Assembly (NCBI GenBank): GCA_905199755.1
Contig: CAJKHT010000005.1
Coordinates: 11,378 to 75,377, forward strand
Length of the DNA stretch: 64,000 nucleotides
Direction: 5' to 3'
Source of the DNA: an uncultured Eubacteriales bacterium
Lineage (GTDB): Bacteria; Bacillota; Clostridia; UBA1381
Shown here: positions 44,401 through 52,700 of the stretch, piece after piece
Position numbering within the stretch: position 1 is the stretch's first letter
Layout: the number at the start of each line of letters is the position of its first letter
The notes under the pieces: model-generated
Databases searched by the model: none
What the model was told of the DNA's origin: nothing
What the model saw: only the letters and a program-made list of their open reading frames with translations
Program-made: the position numbers and the translations under genes

Positions 44401-45380
44401 CCTGTTACTGCCGATGTGTTCTTATACGTTTCTTCTTTTTCAAAGCCTGTATATGCAAGTGCGTTTTTTACGCTTATACCGCCCTGCGATATATCGGCAA
44501 TGCCGTTTTTCGATGCCGGATACATGCTGTCACTTTTAAACACGAATACGGAAACAGGGCAATCGGACTTAAAATTTTCATCCAGCCCGAAAAACACCTC
44601 CGCATAGCTGTCAAACCCCTTATGCGTGTATTCCTGTTTTTCGACCGCAATCAGCTTGCTTCTGTCAGCCGAATAAAATGCCGCAAACACATCACATACA
44701 TCACCTGCATTTATGTTTTCCGAAATTTCCGTACCTACTGATACAATCTCATTTTTTATATCCGTAATCGGCTTATCTTTTGCCGCTCTCTCACGGTAAA
44801 CCGCCAAATTTTCCGCCGTTTGAAAAAACTCTGCACTTGTCAGTCCGCAGCCTGCAAAGCTGCCGCCCATGGCAAGACCTCTTTTATAGCTTACCAGACG
44901 GTTTCGGCTGTGGTTTTCGTACACGGTGATATTATACACACTCTCGTTTAAATCAAGCTGTATCACGGCGCAGTACTCCTTATTTTCATCAATGCCATCC
45001 GCTATGATACATTCGTCATTCATGGCATTTACCGTGGCAAGTAAAAATCCGCCATCCGTTTTATCCGTTCTCAGCCGCAAAATCTCCGTTTTGTCCGCCG
45101 AACCGTAATTTTGCACATTAAAGCTGCACAAATCGGTATTTTGCGGAGTAAAGTCAAATAATATTTCTGTTTTGCCGCTCATGGGAAAATCCGCTATATC
45201 ATAGCTTTTTGCCGCAGCTTCCCGTTTTTCATACAGAGTATATCTGCACTTTATAAAATCCCCAGCATATATTTCTTCCGCACTTACTGCCGATAATGCA
45301 GCGGCGGTGAGCATTGCCGCTAACACAAAGGCTAAAATTCTGCCAAGCCGGACTGCCGATTGTTTTCTTAAAATATTCAT
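41487..45380 (-). CDS. Giant secreted clan-A glycosidase (GH39-like) with beta-sandwich domains
   Basis: A 1297-residue exported protein. The signal peptide (~1-35, LAAMLTAAALSAVSAEE) follows the ATG at 45380, which has GGAGATAAAA upstream. Several beta-sandwich modules (~40-560) include ligand-binding-type domains (TGGKLPEKWSVNGWNGAASP). A TIM barrel (~590-900) has the acid/base Glu730 in EIYNEPHLPGG and nucleophile Glu828 in VINTEAHT, the pattern of GH39-like enzymes. The C-terminal ~300 residues are a CBM9-like module (SADFAVHKCSDGFDCMVRTV) and a terminal beta domain. It degrades or trims a polysaccharide outside the cell. A close relative in operon B is 49750-53874. Confidence 0.82.
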   Translation of the reverse strand: MNILRKQSAVRLGRILAFVLAAMLTAAALSAVSAEEIYAGDFIKCRYTLYEKREAAAKSYDIADFPMSGKTEILFDFTPQNTDLCSFNVQNYGSADKTEILRLRTDKTDGGFLLATVNAMNDECIIADGIDENKEYCAVIQLDLNESVYNITVYENHSRNRLVSYKRGLAMGGSFAGCGLTSAEFFQTAENLAVYRERAAKDKPITDIKNEIVSVGTEISENINAGDVCDVFAAFYSADRSKLIAVEKQEYTHKGFDSYAEVFFGLDENFKSDCPVSVFVFKSDSMYPASKNGIADISQGGISVKNALAYTGFEKEETYKNTSAVTGGKLPEKWSVNGWNGAASPFDITACDGGYLALGAVKKGFDGICSPWLSLPENGLSISFKVKCSEDYDGNTPRIVLLYYDENNKFKGSDFTFDYTYSKNVSADVWKNEQLYVNPESYPDGAAKVSVAFCTSYAFGASGQLYYDSLCIDDCVFNMQCDEKLSWYSLGDTVKYTLKYPVNGKISEICGRVYNSDNESIDEVSLSLKEVSENGWTYTPKQSGFYRVVFSAVTEDNRVIYESMKYKANYSSTTQKLYYIDREYHDFYVTSFNNPDISERNKLYGMSIANYDGDYDLDIADRLGMSFVRLHAFSWKDIEPDNVTEANGKAYNWPDYDKIFDRIRNELNFDVIGNILYTPKWASPVKDESGGLVPRYARYAPEDMTYLTDFLHDLYARYGDLVDTWEIYNEPHLPGGSTFWSDSAENYVNMLKSAYDTLKSKSGGNDTVTMGGIGAKRYLSFYRQFLEKGGWQYTDKLAMHGYDLDPWNCFDVNSRLGLDSNKGVINTEAHTILFNGSSSDIYFTEKQLGLRLIKDYLRQIKYGVEKIAFFQPYDNSVQGSDCMILDNMTDKFTTVAAGIFRKLPYYEPRFAAGVLNTLISVSGTDISYREEYKTGNVNIVKLACDGKPLYILWGDELDAANAADIRFSENASVLDWEGRSIGTDGFTVCADTVYFVSRLDENAFSYLSPAGGEHIYDGAVLYSENEVNKKSTDGLNGGASYKEIFSHDGNRIADSGITWNTISESADFAVHKCSDGFDCMVRTVSGDAVKAQLVIGIDTFANGIASDVVEITGVLSKSGGTITKTLAPDICGDMPSDDYSGSGETVNGAQGFAADEGNYTYYCMHIPFTQLYPYFYREDGKISFGFKLAEYGADNAEKGKYVWGKTYNRARPWEFGTVQLAEKFTGNIIKTVSAKPGEYVSAEILKDGDVVYYNMYTAPENGECTVFAALDCDGVYTLRTYSDSGGYTETDFIYTLE

Positions 45381-45395
45381 TTTTATCTCCGTTCT

Positions 45396-45411
45396 GCCGC
45401 CGTACGGCGGC
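45396..45411. repeat. 16-bp perfect GC palindrome between operon A genes 1 and 2
   Basis: GCCGCCGTACGGCGGC, next to the GGAG site of the giant glycosidase gene. As RNA it would fold just before the ribosome binding site. Confidence 0.6.
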
Positions 45412-45439
45412 ACAAAGCATAACATGTAAAAAGCCGCAA

Positions 45440-46588
45440 TCACTCGGTCTGAGCCACAATACCGTTTTCAATATGAATTGTTTTTTCTGTAACGTCGGTG
45501 CATACGTACATTTCCTCGGGATTTCTCCACATAAATGTTTTGGCGGTGTAGTCGCCGTCGGGTAAATCCGAAACATCGGTGCTTACATGATAATCATAAA
45601 AAGCCGTAAGCAGCAATGCGTCCGCGCTTTTCTGCGCCGGAACATCGCCCTCGTATTCACCCGCGCTTTTCACGAGTGCGCCGTTTTCATCGTAAATTCC
45701 CAAAAACAGATACGGCACGTTTTTGAAACAATCCGCCGGAGAATAGCTGTTATCGTTTATACAGTTAAGAATTTTTGCATCGGCGCGAACCTCGCTGCTG
45801 TCAGTCTCTGCCGTAAGCTCAGGCTTCCACATAAAGAAACGCTCGTAAAACATTTTCTCGTCCGAAGTTTTCATTTTCACCTTTCCGTTTGAAACAAGCG
45901 AAAACGTGTATCTTGTTTCCGTATTTGCAAAGGTATCCATAGCAACATTCAAGCCCGTGGATTTTGAGGACATGCGCACATATCCCGTTTCCGGATCGCT
46001 GAAGGTTGTTACTATTTTTCCGCCTGCCGACATATCCGCCTCAATTTTCAGATGATATGTCTTTCCGTACTGCAAAAGCGTGTCCTCTTTGTGTCCCCAT
46101 ATTGTTCCGATAGGGTGCGATATGGGATTGTTTGAGCTGTCATTTTCCCAGCTTATGTAATACTGTTCCGTTTTGGAGTCTTTGGTGAATTTTATATTCG
46201 CACCGTTTGACGAGCTTCCCAGCTTAATCATAAGGAAATTTTCAAGCGTTTCCATCTCAAAATCAAACTCATACGTAAAGCTGTTTTTCCACCGCTGAGA
46301 ACCGTATATATATTTTGCCGTTCTGAATCTGCATGCCGCAGCGGCGCCGTTTCCGCTCTGCTCGCTTATTATTGTTCTGCCTGTAATATCGCCCTGCTTT
46401 CCGTTGGTGTAATCTATTACATTTTCATTATTGAGCTTAATTGTCTGATTCGGCTCAAGTGTTTCCGGCGTATAGAGACTTACCCTTTGAGGATAAAGCA
46501 GTTCAAAATCAGCCGCTTTTGCACCCGATGCACCGATTAATACGGTAACAGCCGCTATACACAGCGCTTTTTTTACAGCATTTCTCAT
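45440..46588 (-). CDS. Secreted LamG-like protein, unassigned family
   Basis: A 382-residue exported protein; signal peptide ends near residue 25 (GAKA). The central ~200 residues (~60-265) look like a concanavalin A/LamG-type beta sandwich, with RWKNSFTYEFDFEME and YHLKIEADMS. The C-terminus (~290-382) has an Ig-like feel: PYLFLGIYDENGALV, LPDGDYTAKTFMWRN. I know no named family. It is paralogous to 53915-55090: shared segments are GRTI.S, WKN.FT.EFDF, YHLKIEAD.S and a common C-terminal layout. First gene of operon A, behind the shared 53-bp element. Probable role: glycan binding at the cell surface or secreted. Confidence 0.75.
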   Translation of the reverse strand: MRNAVKKALCIAAVTVLIGASGAKAADFELLYPQRVSLYTPETLEPNQTIKLNNENVIDYTNGKQGDITGRTIISEQSGNGAAAACRFRTAKYIYGSQRWKNSFTYEFDFEMETLENFLMIKLGSSSNGANIKFTKDSKTEQYYISWENDSSNNPISHPIGTIWGHKEDTLLQYGKTYHLKIEADMSAGGKIVTTFSDPETGYVRMSSKSTGLNVAMDTFANTETRYTFSLVSNGKVKMKTSDEKMFYERFFMWKPELTAETDSSEVRADAKILNCINDNSYSPADCFKNVPYLFLGIYDENGALVKSAGEYEGDVPAQKSADALLLTAFYDYHVSTDVSDLPDGDYTAKTFMWRNPEEMYVCTDVTEKTIHIENGIVAQTE

Positions 46589-46621
46589 AATCCCATTTCT
46601 CCTTTTCTCATTTATAACAGA

Positions 46622-46693
46622 ATAATATCATATTTTGTTAATTTTGCATAGTAGGGCTTTTTTCACAAACTATGTTTAGGTTTTTATCAACGC
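46622..46693 (-). promoter_or_regulatory. Operon A promoter and shared 53-bp element
   Basis: The element at 46641-46693 matches 63061-63113 at 43 of 53 positions without gaps; its two ends (attttgcatagta and aggtttttatcaacgc) are identical. On the minus strand, 13 bases after the element comes -10 TATTAT (46622-46627), exactly as in the other copy. The expected -35 position holds TATGCA, far from consensus, so an activator is likely. The 160-base gap holds only this and the terminator of the regulator gene. Confidence 0.7.
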
Positions 46694-46710
46694 ATAAAAG
46701 AAAGCATAAT

Positions 46711-46748
46711 AAAAACGGTGCAAAAAATCTTTTTACACCGTTTTTTTT
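46711..46748. terminator. Terminator of the response regulator gene
   Basis: AAAACGGTG/CACCGTTTT arms (46712-46720, 46736-46744) with further A5/T5 pairing in the loop, A and T runs on both sides. It starts 2 bases from the regulator stop codon. Confidence 0.85.
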
Positions 46749-46749
46749 A

Positions 46750-47436
46750 TTAATGTTTTAAAAAATTTTCAAATATCCGCAGTTCCGCCAAATCCTTAAT
46801 CATCGCTTTGCAGTTGGTATAGCCCATCTTCTTTAAAATATTGCTTACATAGCTGCGCACCGTAACCTTTTCTATAACAAGGAAATCGGAAATTTCGGCA
46901 TATGTTTTATTAAGATACAGCTGCTGCAATACTTCATATTCACGGGGCGAAAGTGTCGATATTTTATTCATTACAAACAAAAGCGACTGCTGACGCTGCT
47001 GTATCCGATTTGCTTCATCGGCAATATTATATAACAGACGCTGGAAAAATCCGATTTTATTCGTGTATGTATCAATAATCGCTTTTTCCAGTTCCTCCAC
47101 GGGCAAATCCTTTAAGAGGTAATTATCCGCTCCGTTCGTAATCGCGTCAAGAATAAGATTTCCCTGGTCATGAACCGTTATTATAATTATCTTACACTCG
47201 GGATTAATACCCTTTAATTCGGGAATCATTTCAATGCCCGCATTGTTCTTGTCAAAATTCAGGTCAAGCAGAATAACATCGGGTTTTTTATCTCTTGCCA
47301 GTTCCATAACCTCGTCATGGTTGTTGGCTGTTCCGACAACTTCAAACTTTTCGTTTGATTTGAGCACCATGCTGAAATATTCGCATATGTAATTCATATC
47401 GTCACAAATGCCGATTTTAATTTTTTCCACAGACAA
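46750..47436 (-). CDS. Orphan NarL/FixJ-family response regulator
   Basis: A 228-residue two-domain regulator. The receiver (~1-125) has the acidic pair in GICDDMN, the phosphorylated Asp in VILLDLNFD and the conserved Lys in YLLKDLPVEEL. The C-terminal LuxR-type helix-turn-helix (~160-225) has TLSPREYEVLQQLYL and VRSYVSNILKKMG. No kinase gene is next to it. It has a perfect promoter at 47479-47507 and its own terminator, while both flanking glycan operons share an activator-type element, so it is the obvious candidate regulator. The start is TTG at 47436 (SVEKIKIG), or a GTG two codons later. Confidence 0.9.
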   Translation of the reverse strand: MSVEKIKIGICDDMNYICEYFSMVLKSNEKFEVVGTANNHDEVMELARDKKPDVILLDLNFDKNNAGIEMIPELKGINPECKIIIITVHDQGNLILDAITNGADNYLLKDLPVEELEKAIIDTYTNKIGFFQRLLYNIADEANRIQQRQQSLLFVMNKISTLSPREYEVLQQLYLNKTYAEISDFLVIEKVTVRSYVSNILKKMGYTNCKAMIKDLAELRIFENFLKH

Positions 47437-47478
47437 TCAACCCCATATCATGTAAATAAAACACAGTCATATGAATAT

Positions 47479-47507
47479 ATTATAACACTCGCCATGAGAA
47501 ATGTCAA
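47479..47507 (-). promoter_or_regulatory. Fully consensus sigma-A promoter for the response regulator
   Basis: Minus strand TTGACA (47502-47507), 17 bases, TATAAT (47479-47484) with extended TGT. Confidence 0.87.
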
Positions 47508-47530
47508 CCAAATGATTATACGTGAAGTCT

Positions 47531-49660
47531 TTACCAATCTACCCGTGTGGGCATGAAGAAAAAGAAGTCGCCGGTTATATGCTCACCCTTAATGTATGTT
47601 CCGTATTTTGGATCGTTTACAGCCTTAAAGCGCTCGTCAAGCACAGGTGTCATGTTATACGTTTTCGATACCGGGCCGACCGCCGCGCAGTTTTTACTGT
47701 ATTCTTCACTGAAATAACACACCGTTGCATCGTTTAAACCCGAAACTTTGAATCTGCGTCTGTATCTGAAGCATGCCGCGGTTGCCTCGCGCACACTTAT
47801 GATTCCGTCCTTTTGCTCAACAAAAACACGGCACTCCTTATGCTCGGAGCGTGCAAACCGATATGTCGAATGCCCGTCCCTGATTTCCGTTTCGCCGCAC
47901 ATCATAATCGGAGCGCCCAGCGGAAAATGCAGCTTTGTTTCCGTAGTTGTATTTGTGTTATAAACCGAAAAATACATACCGTTATTGTGTCTTGAAATGG
48001 TCATGGTAGGCGGCTTTGCACCGTCTGCTTTAAAATTATGTACAATACTGTATCCCAAATTGTCCGCCGCCTTTAAAAGCATATCGGGATCGGAGGAGGT
48101 ATCAACCCACAGCGCATTTTTAATGCCGTCGGCACAGCACCGTTCGCTCTTTTCCCCATACATTATTATATTTCCGCCGTTTTCCGAAAATTCCCGAAGT
48201 TTTTTTATTACCTCATCGTTTTTAAAGACCGGCACAATCAATATGCTTTTTTTGTACAGTTCTGTCGGGTGCTTTATAAAATTATCGGAGGAAACCGTGC
48301 AGTTAAGCGGAAAGCCTCTGTTTATCGCATCGCAGATGAATTTATCGCCGAAATACATCTGCCTTAATTCATCATTCGTCTTTGACACGGTATACTCATG
48401 CATCGGATACACCCATACAAAAGGAGCAGGCTCATCGCTTTCATGCTTTTCCGCTTTTAAAATATGCGGTAAAGGCTCGTTTACACAGCAGTCGGGCATA
48501 TTTCCGAACGAATTGTCAATCGCCAGAATACTTAAGCTTTCGGCAGACTGCATTTTTCCGTTTTTGTCTATTCTCGAAACAGCCATAGGCAAATAAATAT
48601 CATGCGGATTGCTGTCGTAACGGTCATACCACGGACTGTTGAGCCACCACGGATCATGAATATAATATCTGAACATAAATCTGTCACCGGGAAGATTGCA
48701 CACACGCGTCATATGCCCCATAAGCTCCAGTCCGAAATTATCATTAAGCGCTGCCCACGGCGAATTGGGAGGAGCGGTTATATTAAGATTACCGTTATAT
48801 ATATCATACAGCGGAACTCCGTCACTCGCATAGTCAATTCCCACAGAATTGTTTGTTCCGCGTGTTCTTACCGGGAAATTGGGACAGCCGAGTCTGAAAA
48901 GCTTCCAGAAGTCAAAGACCGTATTTTTAACGTTTTTCAGCTTTTCGGCATGGAAATTTTCACCGTCATATATTTTGCCCTCCTGGCTCCATGGGTTTAC
49001 ACTGAAGCCCATTCCGTTTGAAAGCCATATATAGTCAAAACCCATGTCGGCAAGAAATGCATTTGCCTGCTTTCCCAAAAACAGACCGAACGGGGTTTTA
49101 TCGGGAATACCGTCGGGATATGCGGCATAACGGCGGCTGTCGGCATCAATCAGAGCTGTTGAATCTATAAATCCGCCCACCGCATCACTGCCGCCGCATA
49201 TTTCTTTATGACGGTTGTATTTAAAATCCGATACCGCAAATTCGGGGCCTATGTCAAATGTTTCGCCGACGGTTATTTTTGCCGCAGGGAATGCCTTTTG
49301 CCCCTCCTCTTTAAATGCCGCAACAATATTTTTGAGAATTTTATATGTCATTATCGGAGGATTTTTCATATAAAATTTCTTTTTTGAATGAATGGAACGC
49401 TCCATGTCGTCGTCCGAAACTGACAGCGGCTTGTTTGCGTTTCCGATATAGCATGCCCATTCAAAGGTATCATCCGCATTTCCCGAATAATCAAGAATTT
49501 CACTGCCGTCAGCCGTCCACAGCATGACGGAAATTTCTTCGCGGTTTTTCAGCAGCGGATACCATTGTCTGAAAATTTTTTTGCACACATTATGTATATA
49601 TTCATTGTCCGTCTGCTTAAACGGCTTTAAGCTGACCTCCAGTGTAATGTCTTTAAACAT
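47531..49660 (-). CDS. Cytoplasmic protein of unknown family, possibly glycosidase-like
   Basis: A 709-residue protein with no signal peptide or membrane segment. I do not recognise the family. The first ~400 residues look barrel-like (DITLEVSLKPFKQTDNEYI; VMLWTADGSEIL; DYIWLSNGMGFSVNPW; RYYIHDPWWLNSPWYDRYD). A middle region (~480-560, KKSILIVPVFKNDEVIKKLR, SENGGNIIMYGE) resembles the flavodoxin-like trimerisation domain of beta-galactosidases. The C-terminal part (~590-709) is beta rich. The ATG at 49660 has AGGAATAAT upstream; a longer frame has none. Last gene of operon B, so it likely acts on imported oligosaccharides. The function is an inference from context only. Confidence 0.7.
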   Translation of the reverse strand: MFKDITLEVSLKPFKQTDNEYIHNVCKKIFRQWYPLLKNREEISVMLWTADGSEILDYSGNADDTFEWACYIGNANKPLSVSDDDMERSIHSKKKFYMKNPPIMTYKILKNIVAAFKEEGQKAFPAAKITVGETFDIGPEFAVSDFKYNRHKEICGGSDAVGGFIDSTALIDADSRRYAAYPDGIPDKTPFGLFLGKQANAFLADMGFDYIWLSNGMGFSVNPWSQEGKIYDGENFHAEKLKNVKNTVFDFWKLFRLGCPNFPVRTRGTNNSVGIDYASDGVPLYDIYNGNLNITAPPNSPWAALNDNFGLELMGHMTRVCNLPGDRFMFRYYIHDPWWLNSPWYDRYDSNPHDIYLPMAVSRIDKNGKMQSAESLSILAIDNSFGNMPDCCVNEPLPHILKAEKHESDEPAPFVWVYPMHEYTVSKTNDELRQMYFGDKFICDAINRGFPLNCTVSSDNFIKHPTELYKKSILIVPVFKNDEVIKKLREFSENGGNIIMYGEKSERCCADGIKNALWVDTSSDPDMLLKAADNLGYSIVHNFKADGAKPPTMTISRHNNGMYFSVYNTNTTTETKLHFPLGAPIMMCGETEIRDGHSTYRFARSEHKECRVFVEQKDGIISVREATAACFRYRRRFKVSGLNDATVCYFSEEYSKNCAAVGPVSKTYNMTPVLDERFKAVNDPKYGTYIKGEHITGDFFFFMPTRVDW

Positions 49661-49749
49661 ATTATTCCTCACTTCAATTTCAGACAGACGAAACGCCGCA
49701 CGGAGTATTTTCATGCTCCGCACGGTACGTTTCAGTCATTTTCCGAGTC

Positions 49750-52700
49750 TTATTTATAGCTTATAATTCCGTATTCCTTCGGATTTTTCGATGCGCCTAT
49801 GCCCGAGTTCCATTCAAGATAGCCGACACGCTTTCCCTCACGGTTCTGATTAAACAGTACCGACATTTTAAGCACGTCATTTTCCGCTATGTTAAACGGA
49901 TAAATCTCCGCCGCGGGAATAAACGCCTTATAAATTATCTTACCGTCCGCCACGGTTACATTGTGAATACCCTCCGTAACAACGGTCTTTTTCTGTGTAT
50001 AGCCCTCCGGAGCTTTTTCGGCGGTTATGAACGGAGCATCCTCCTTAAACAGGGTATCTCCCTTTCCCGTTGCTCTTCCGAAATGGAAGCCGATAAGCTC
50101 ATCGGTATTTCCGCGCATACCCGTATCAAATGCAAACTGCATGCTGTCCTTTGACCACATACCGCCTACACTGTCAGCATCCATATTAACGTCGTTATCG
50201 TCAACCTCGGCTGCAAGATAAATCCCCTCCTCCGTCACTCCGACAGCGAATTTTGCCTTAAATGTTTCATCAACGGTGTTGTCTCCGGCAATCAGCGAAA
50301 CATACTTCATGTTATCGCTTATCCAGCTGATGTTATCGGCATATTCGAGAGTATTTTTGTCAAACAGAGGCTTGTTGTCCGCAGAAGCCATATACGGATA
50401 ATATACGCTGTTTTCTTCGGCAACCGCCTTGTCAAGCCATACATTTCCGAACCTTTGGGGATCCTTTTCACCTGATAGTCCGCCGCCCCATTCAAGACAG
50501 CCGATATTTTTCGTGCCGTCATTGCGGTTTGCAACAATCGAGAAATGCATTGCTTCGTTCACATTTTTCTCATACGGATATATTTCCTTTGACGGCAGAT
50601 ATATCATATACGTAATTTCACTTCCGTCGGCAATACGCTGTACGGCTGCATTTTCAATAATATTTCCGCTTTCCGTAAAGTCGGAAATCATATCGCCGCC
50701 TATATACGGAGCAGTCTTTTTATAGACAATCGGATTTCCGGCATAATTAAGCCCAACATAACATTCCTGATAACCGTTGCCGCTGCGGTCTCCGACCGTG
50801 TCAAACGCAAACTGCAAACCGCTCTTTTGGCTTATTTCTTCGGGAGAATCCGCAATCGCATTGTCGCTTGTATCATTTACCTTTGCCACAAGATACATTC
50901 CGTCATCTGTAACGGACAGCGCAAATTTCGCACCGAAATCACCCTGCTCGGCTCCCTGTTCTTTTGCTGTCCAGCGCCAGTTGGTGTCCGTATAGGAAAT
51001 ATCGCTGTTAAGCTCAAAGGTGTACTTATTAAACAGCGGCTTTGTATCCCCGTTTGTTACAACATGAGTCAAGATATTGTTTGTATCGGTCTTGGCTTTT
51101 TCCGTTATATTGTAAAGCACCTGTCCCGTATACAGCTCGTCACCCTGTGCGGACGGTATAGTGTCAAGCTTTTTGCTGTCAAGTCCGCTTATAAAATACA
51201 TTGTTTCCGGCTTTATAACAATATTACTCAAATCCGAGGTATCAACATCGTTATTTTCCCAGTCAACAATTTTGAAATCAGCTGCTGCACAATCCGTAAT
51301 AAGCTTTGAAAGCTCGGTCGGATTGCTCTTTGAACCGCCGACATTCCATACAATCAGCTGGTCTTTGCCGTCACTTTTCACTCTTACGGCATTCTGCTTT
51401 TTATTGGAAAGCAGATACTCGTCAACATAATCGTATTCCTTGCCGATTGTATCAAAAAACGTATTCATTGCGATAGCCGCAAACCTCGGAGAATACAGTC
51501 CTACTCTGAACGCTCCGCCCTCTATGCCCTGACCGTAAATCTTATTTTTATTAAGATATTGCAGCCAGTCTTTATCGTCCGACACATTGACAGCAAAAAA
51601 CGTTGTGAACAGCGCACCGTACTTAAAATCCTTTAAAAATTCAACCACCATGCGCATTGCTTCTTCCTTTTCGGTATTGTTCAGATATTCCGAATCGGAG
51701 GCTCTCAGCATCATATGCATTTCCGTTGAGCAAAACGGCTTTGGCTCCTTGCCGTAATCCTCGGCGATTTTGTTGTAATTCCATGGGTCAATGTCCCAGC
51801 CGTGCATTGCGATTGCGTCATAATAATCATACGCGTCCGTCTGCACAAGCTCTTCATAAAAGTTGGTGTACCGTCTTGCTCCGATACCGCCCAGAGTTAC
51901 AATACTTTCATCTCCCGGCTGATATTTTTTGATTACATTATATGCCGATTTCTGAATTTCGGCAAAGTCCTTTGTTATTCCTTTCCAGAACACGCTTCCG
52001 CCGTAAACATGAGGCTCGTTCCATACCTCCCAGATATTGCATACATCCTTATAGCGCTTTACCGCATATTCCACATATGCCCTCCATGCTTCGATATTTA
52101 CGGGAGCATAGTAATTTATACCGCCGCCCGTCGGAGAGGTGTAGCCTGTGCGGTACGGCGCCGCATATCTCGGAGTTCCCATGATATTAAGCACAAGGTC
52201 AAAGCCGTATTTCAGCGCCTCGTTTACGGAGCCGTCCCATTCCGCAAAATCAAATTCACCGCGGTGTATATTTGCTTTTGACGGAGTTTTGTATGCAAGA
52301 CCGTCCGGCGAAAGATAATGATAGCGTATTTTTCTGAAGCCCAGTAAATCCGCAAGCTCCACCTGGTCGCCCCTTAAACCGTTTTTGCGTCCGTTTACGA
52401 TTTCGGGATTAAGATACGTTCCCGGGTCTATCGAAACCGCCAGTCTGTCACAGCGTTCCTCCATAGGCTTTGTCTTGTACCTTGCCACCACGATACCCTG
52501 CCGCTTTATATACAGCTTAACCGTTTCCTGCGTTTTGGGATTTTTCTTGGTGTAAAACTCATACAATGTATCTTTTATACCGTATTTGTCAGTTGTGTAA
52601 AACTGAAATTCGTAATATCCCTGCTTTTCGGGAGTCCAGCTGTAGCCGTTATTAAACTCCGCCGATGTGACCGTTCCCATATGTACCAGGTTATCCTCCG

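Noticed and set aside
49683..49720. Terminator between the giant glycosidase gene and the unknown 709-residue gene
   Set aside because: There is an imperfect 10-bp CCGCACGGAG hairpin but no T run, so the operon probably continues.
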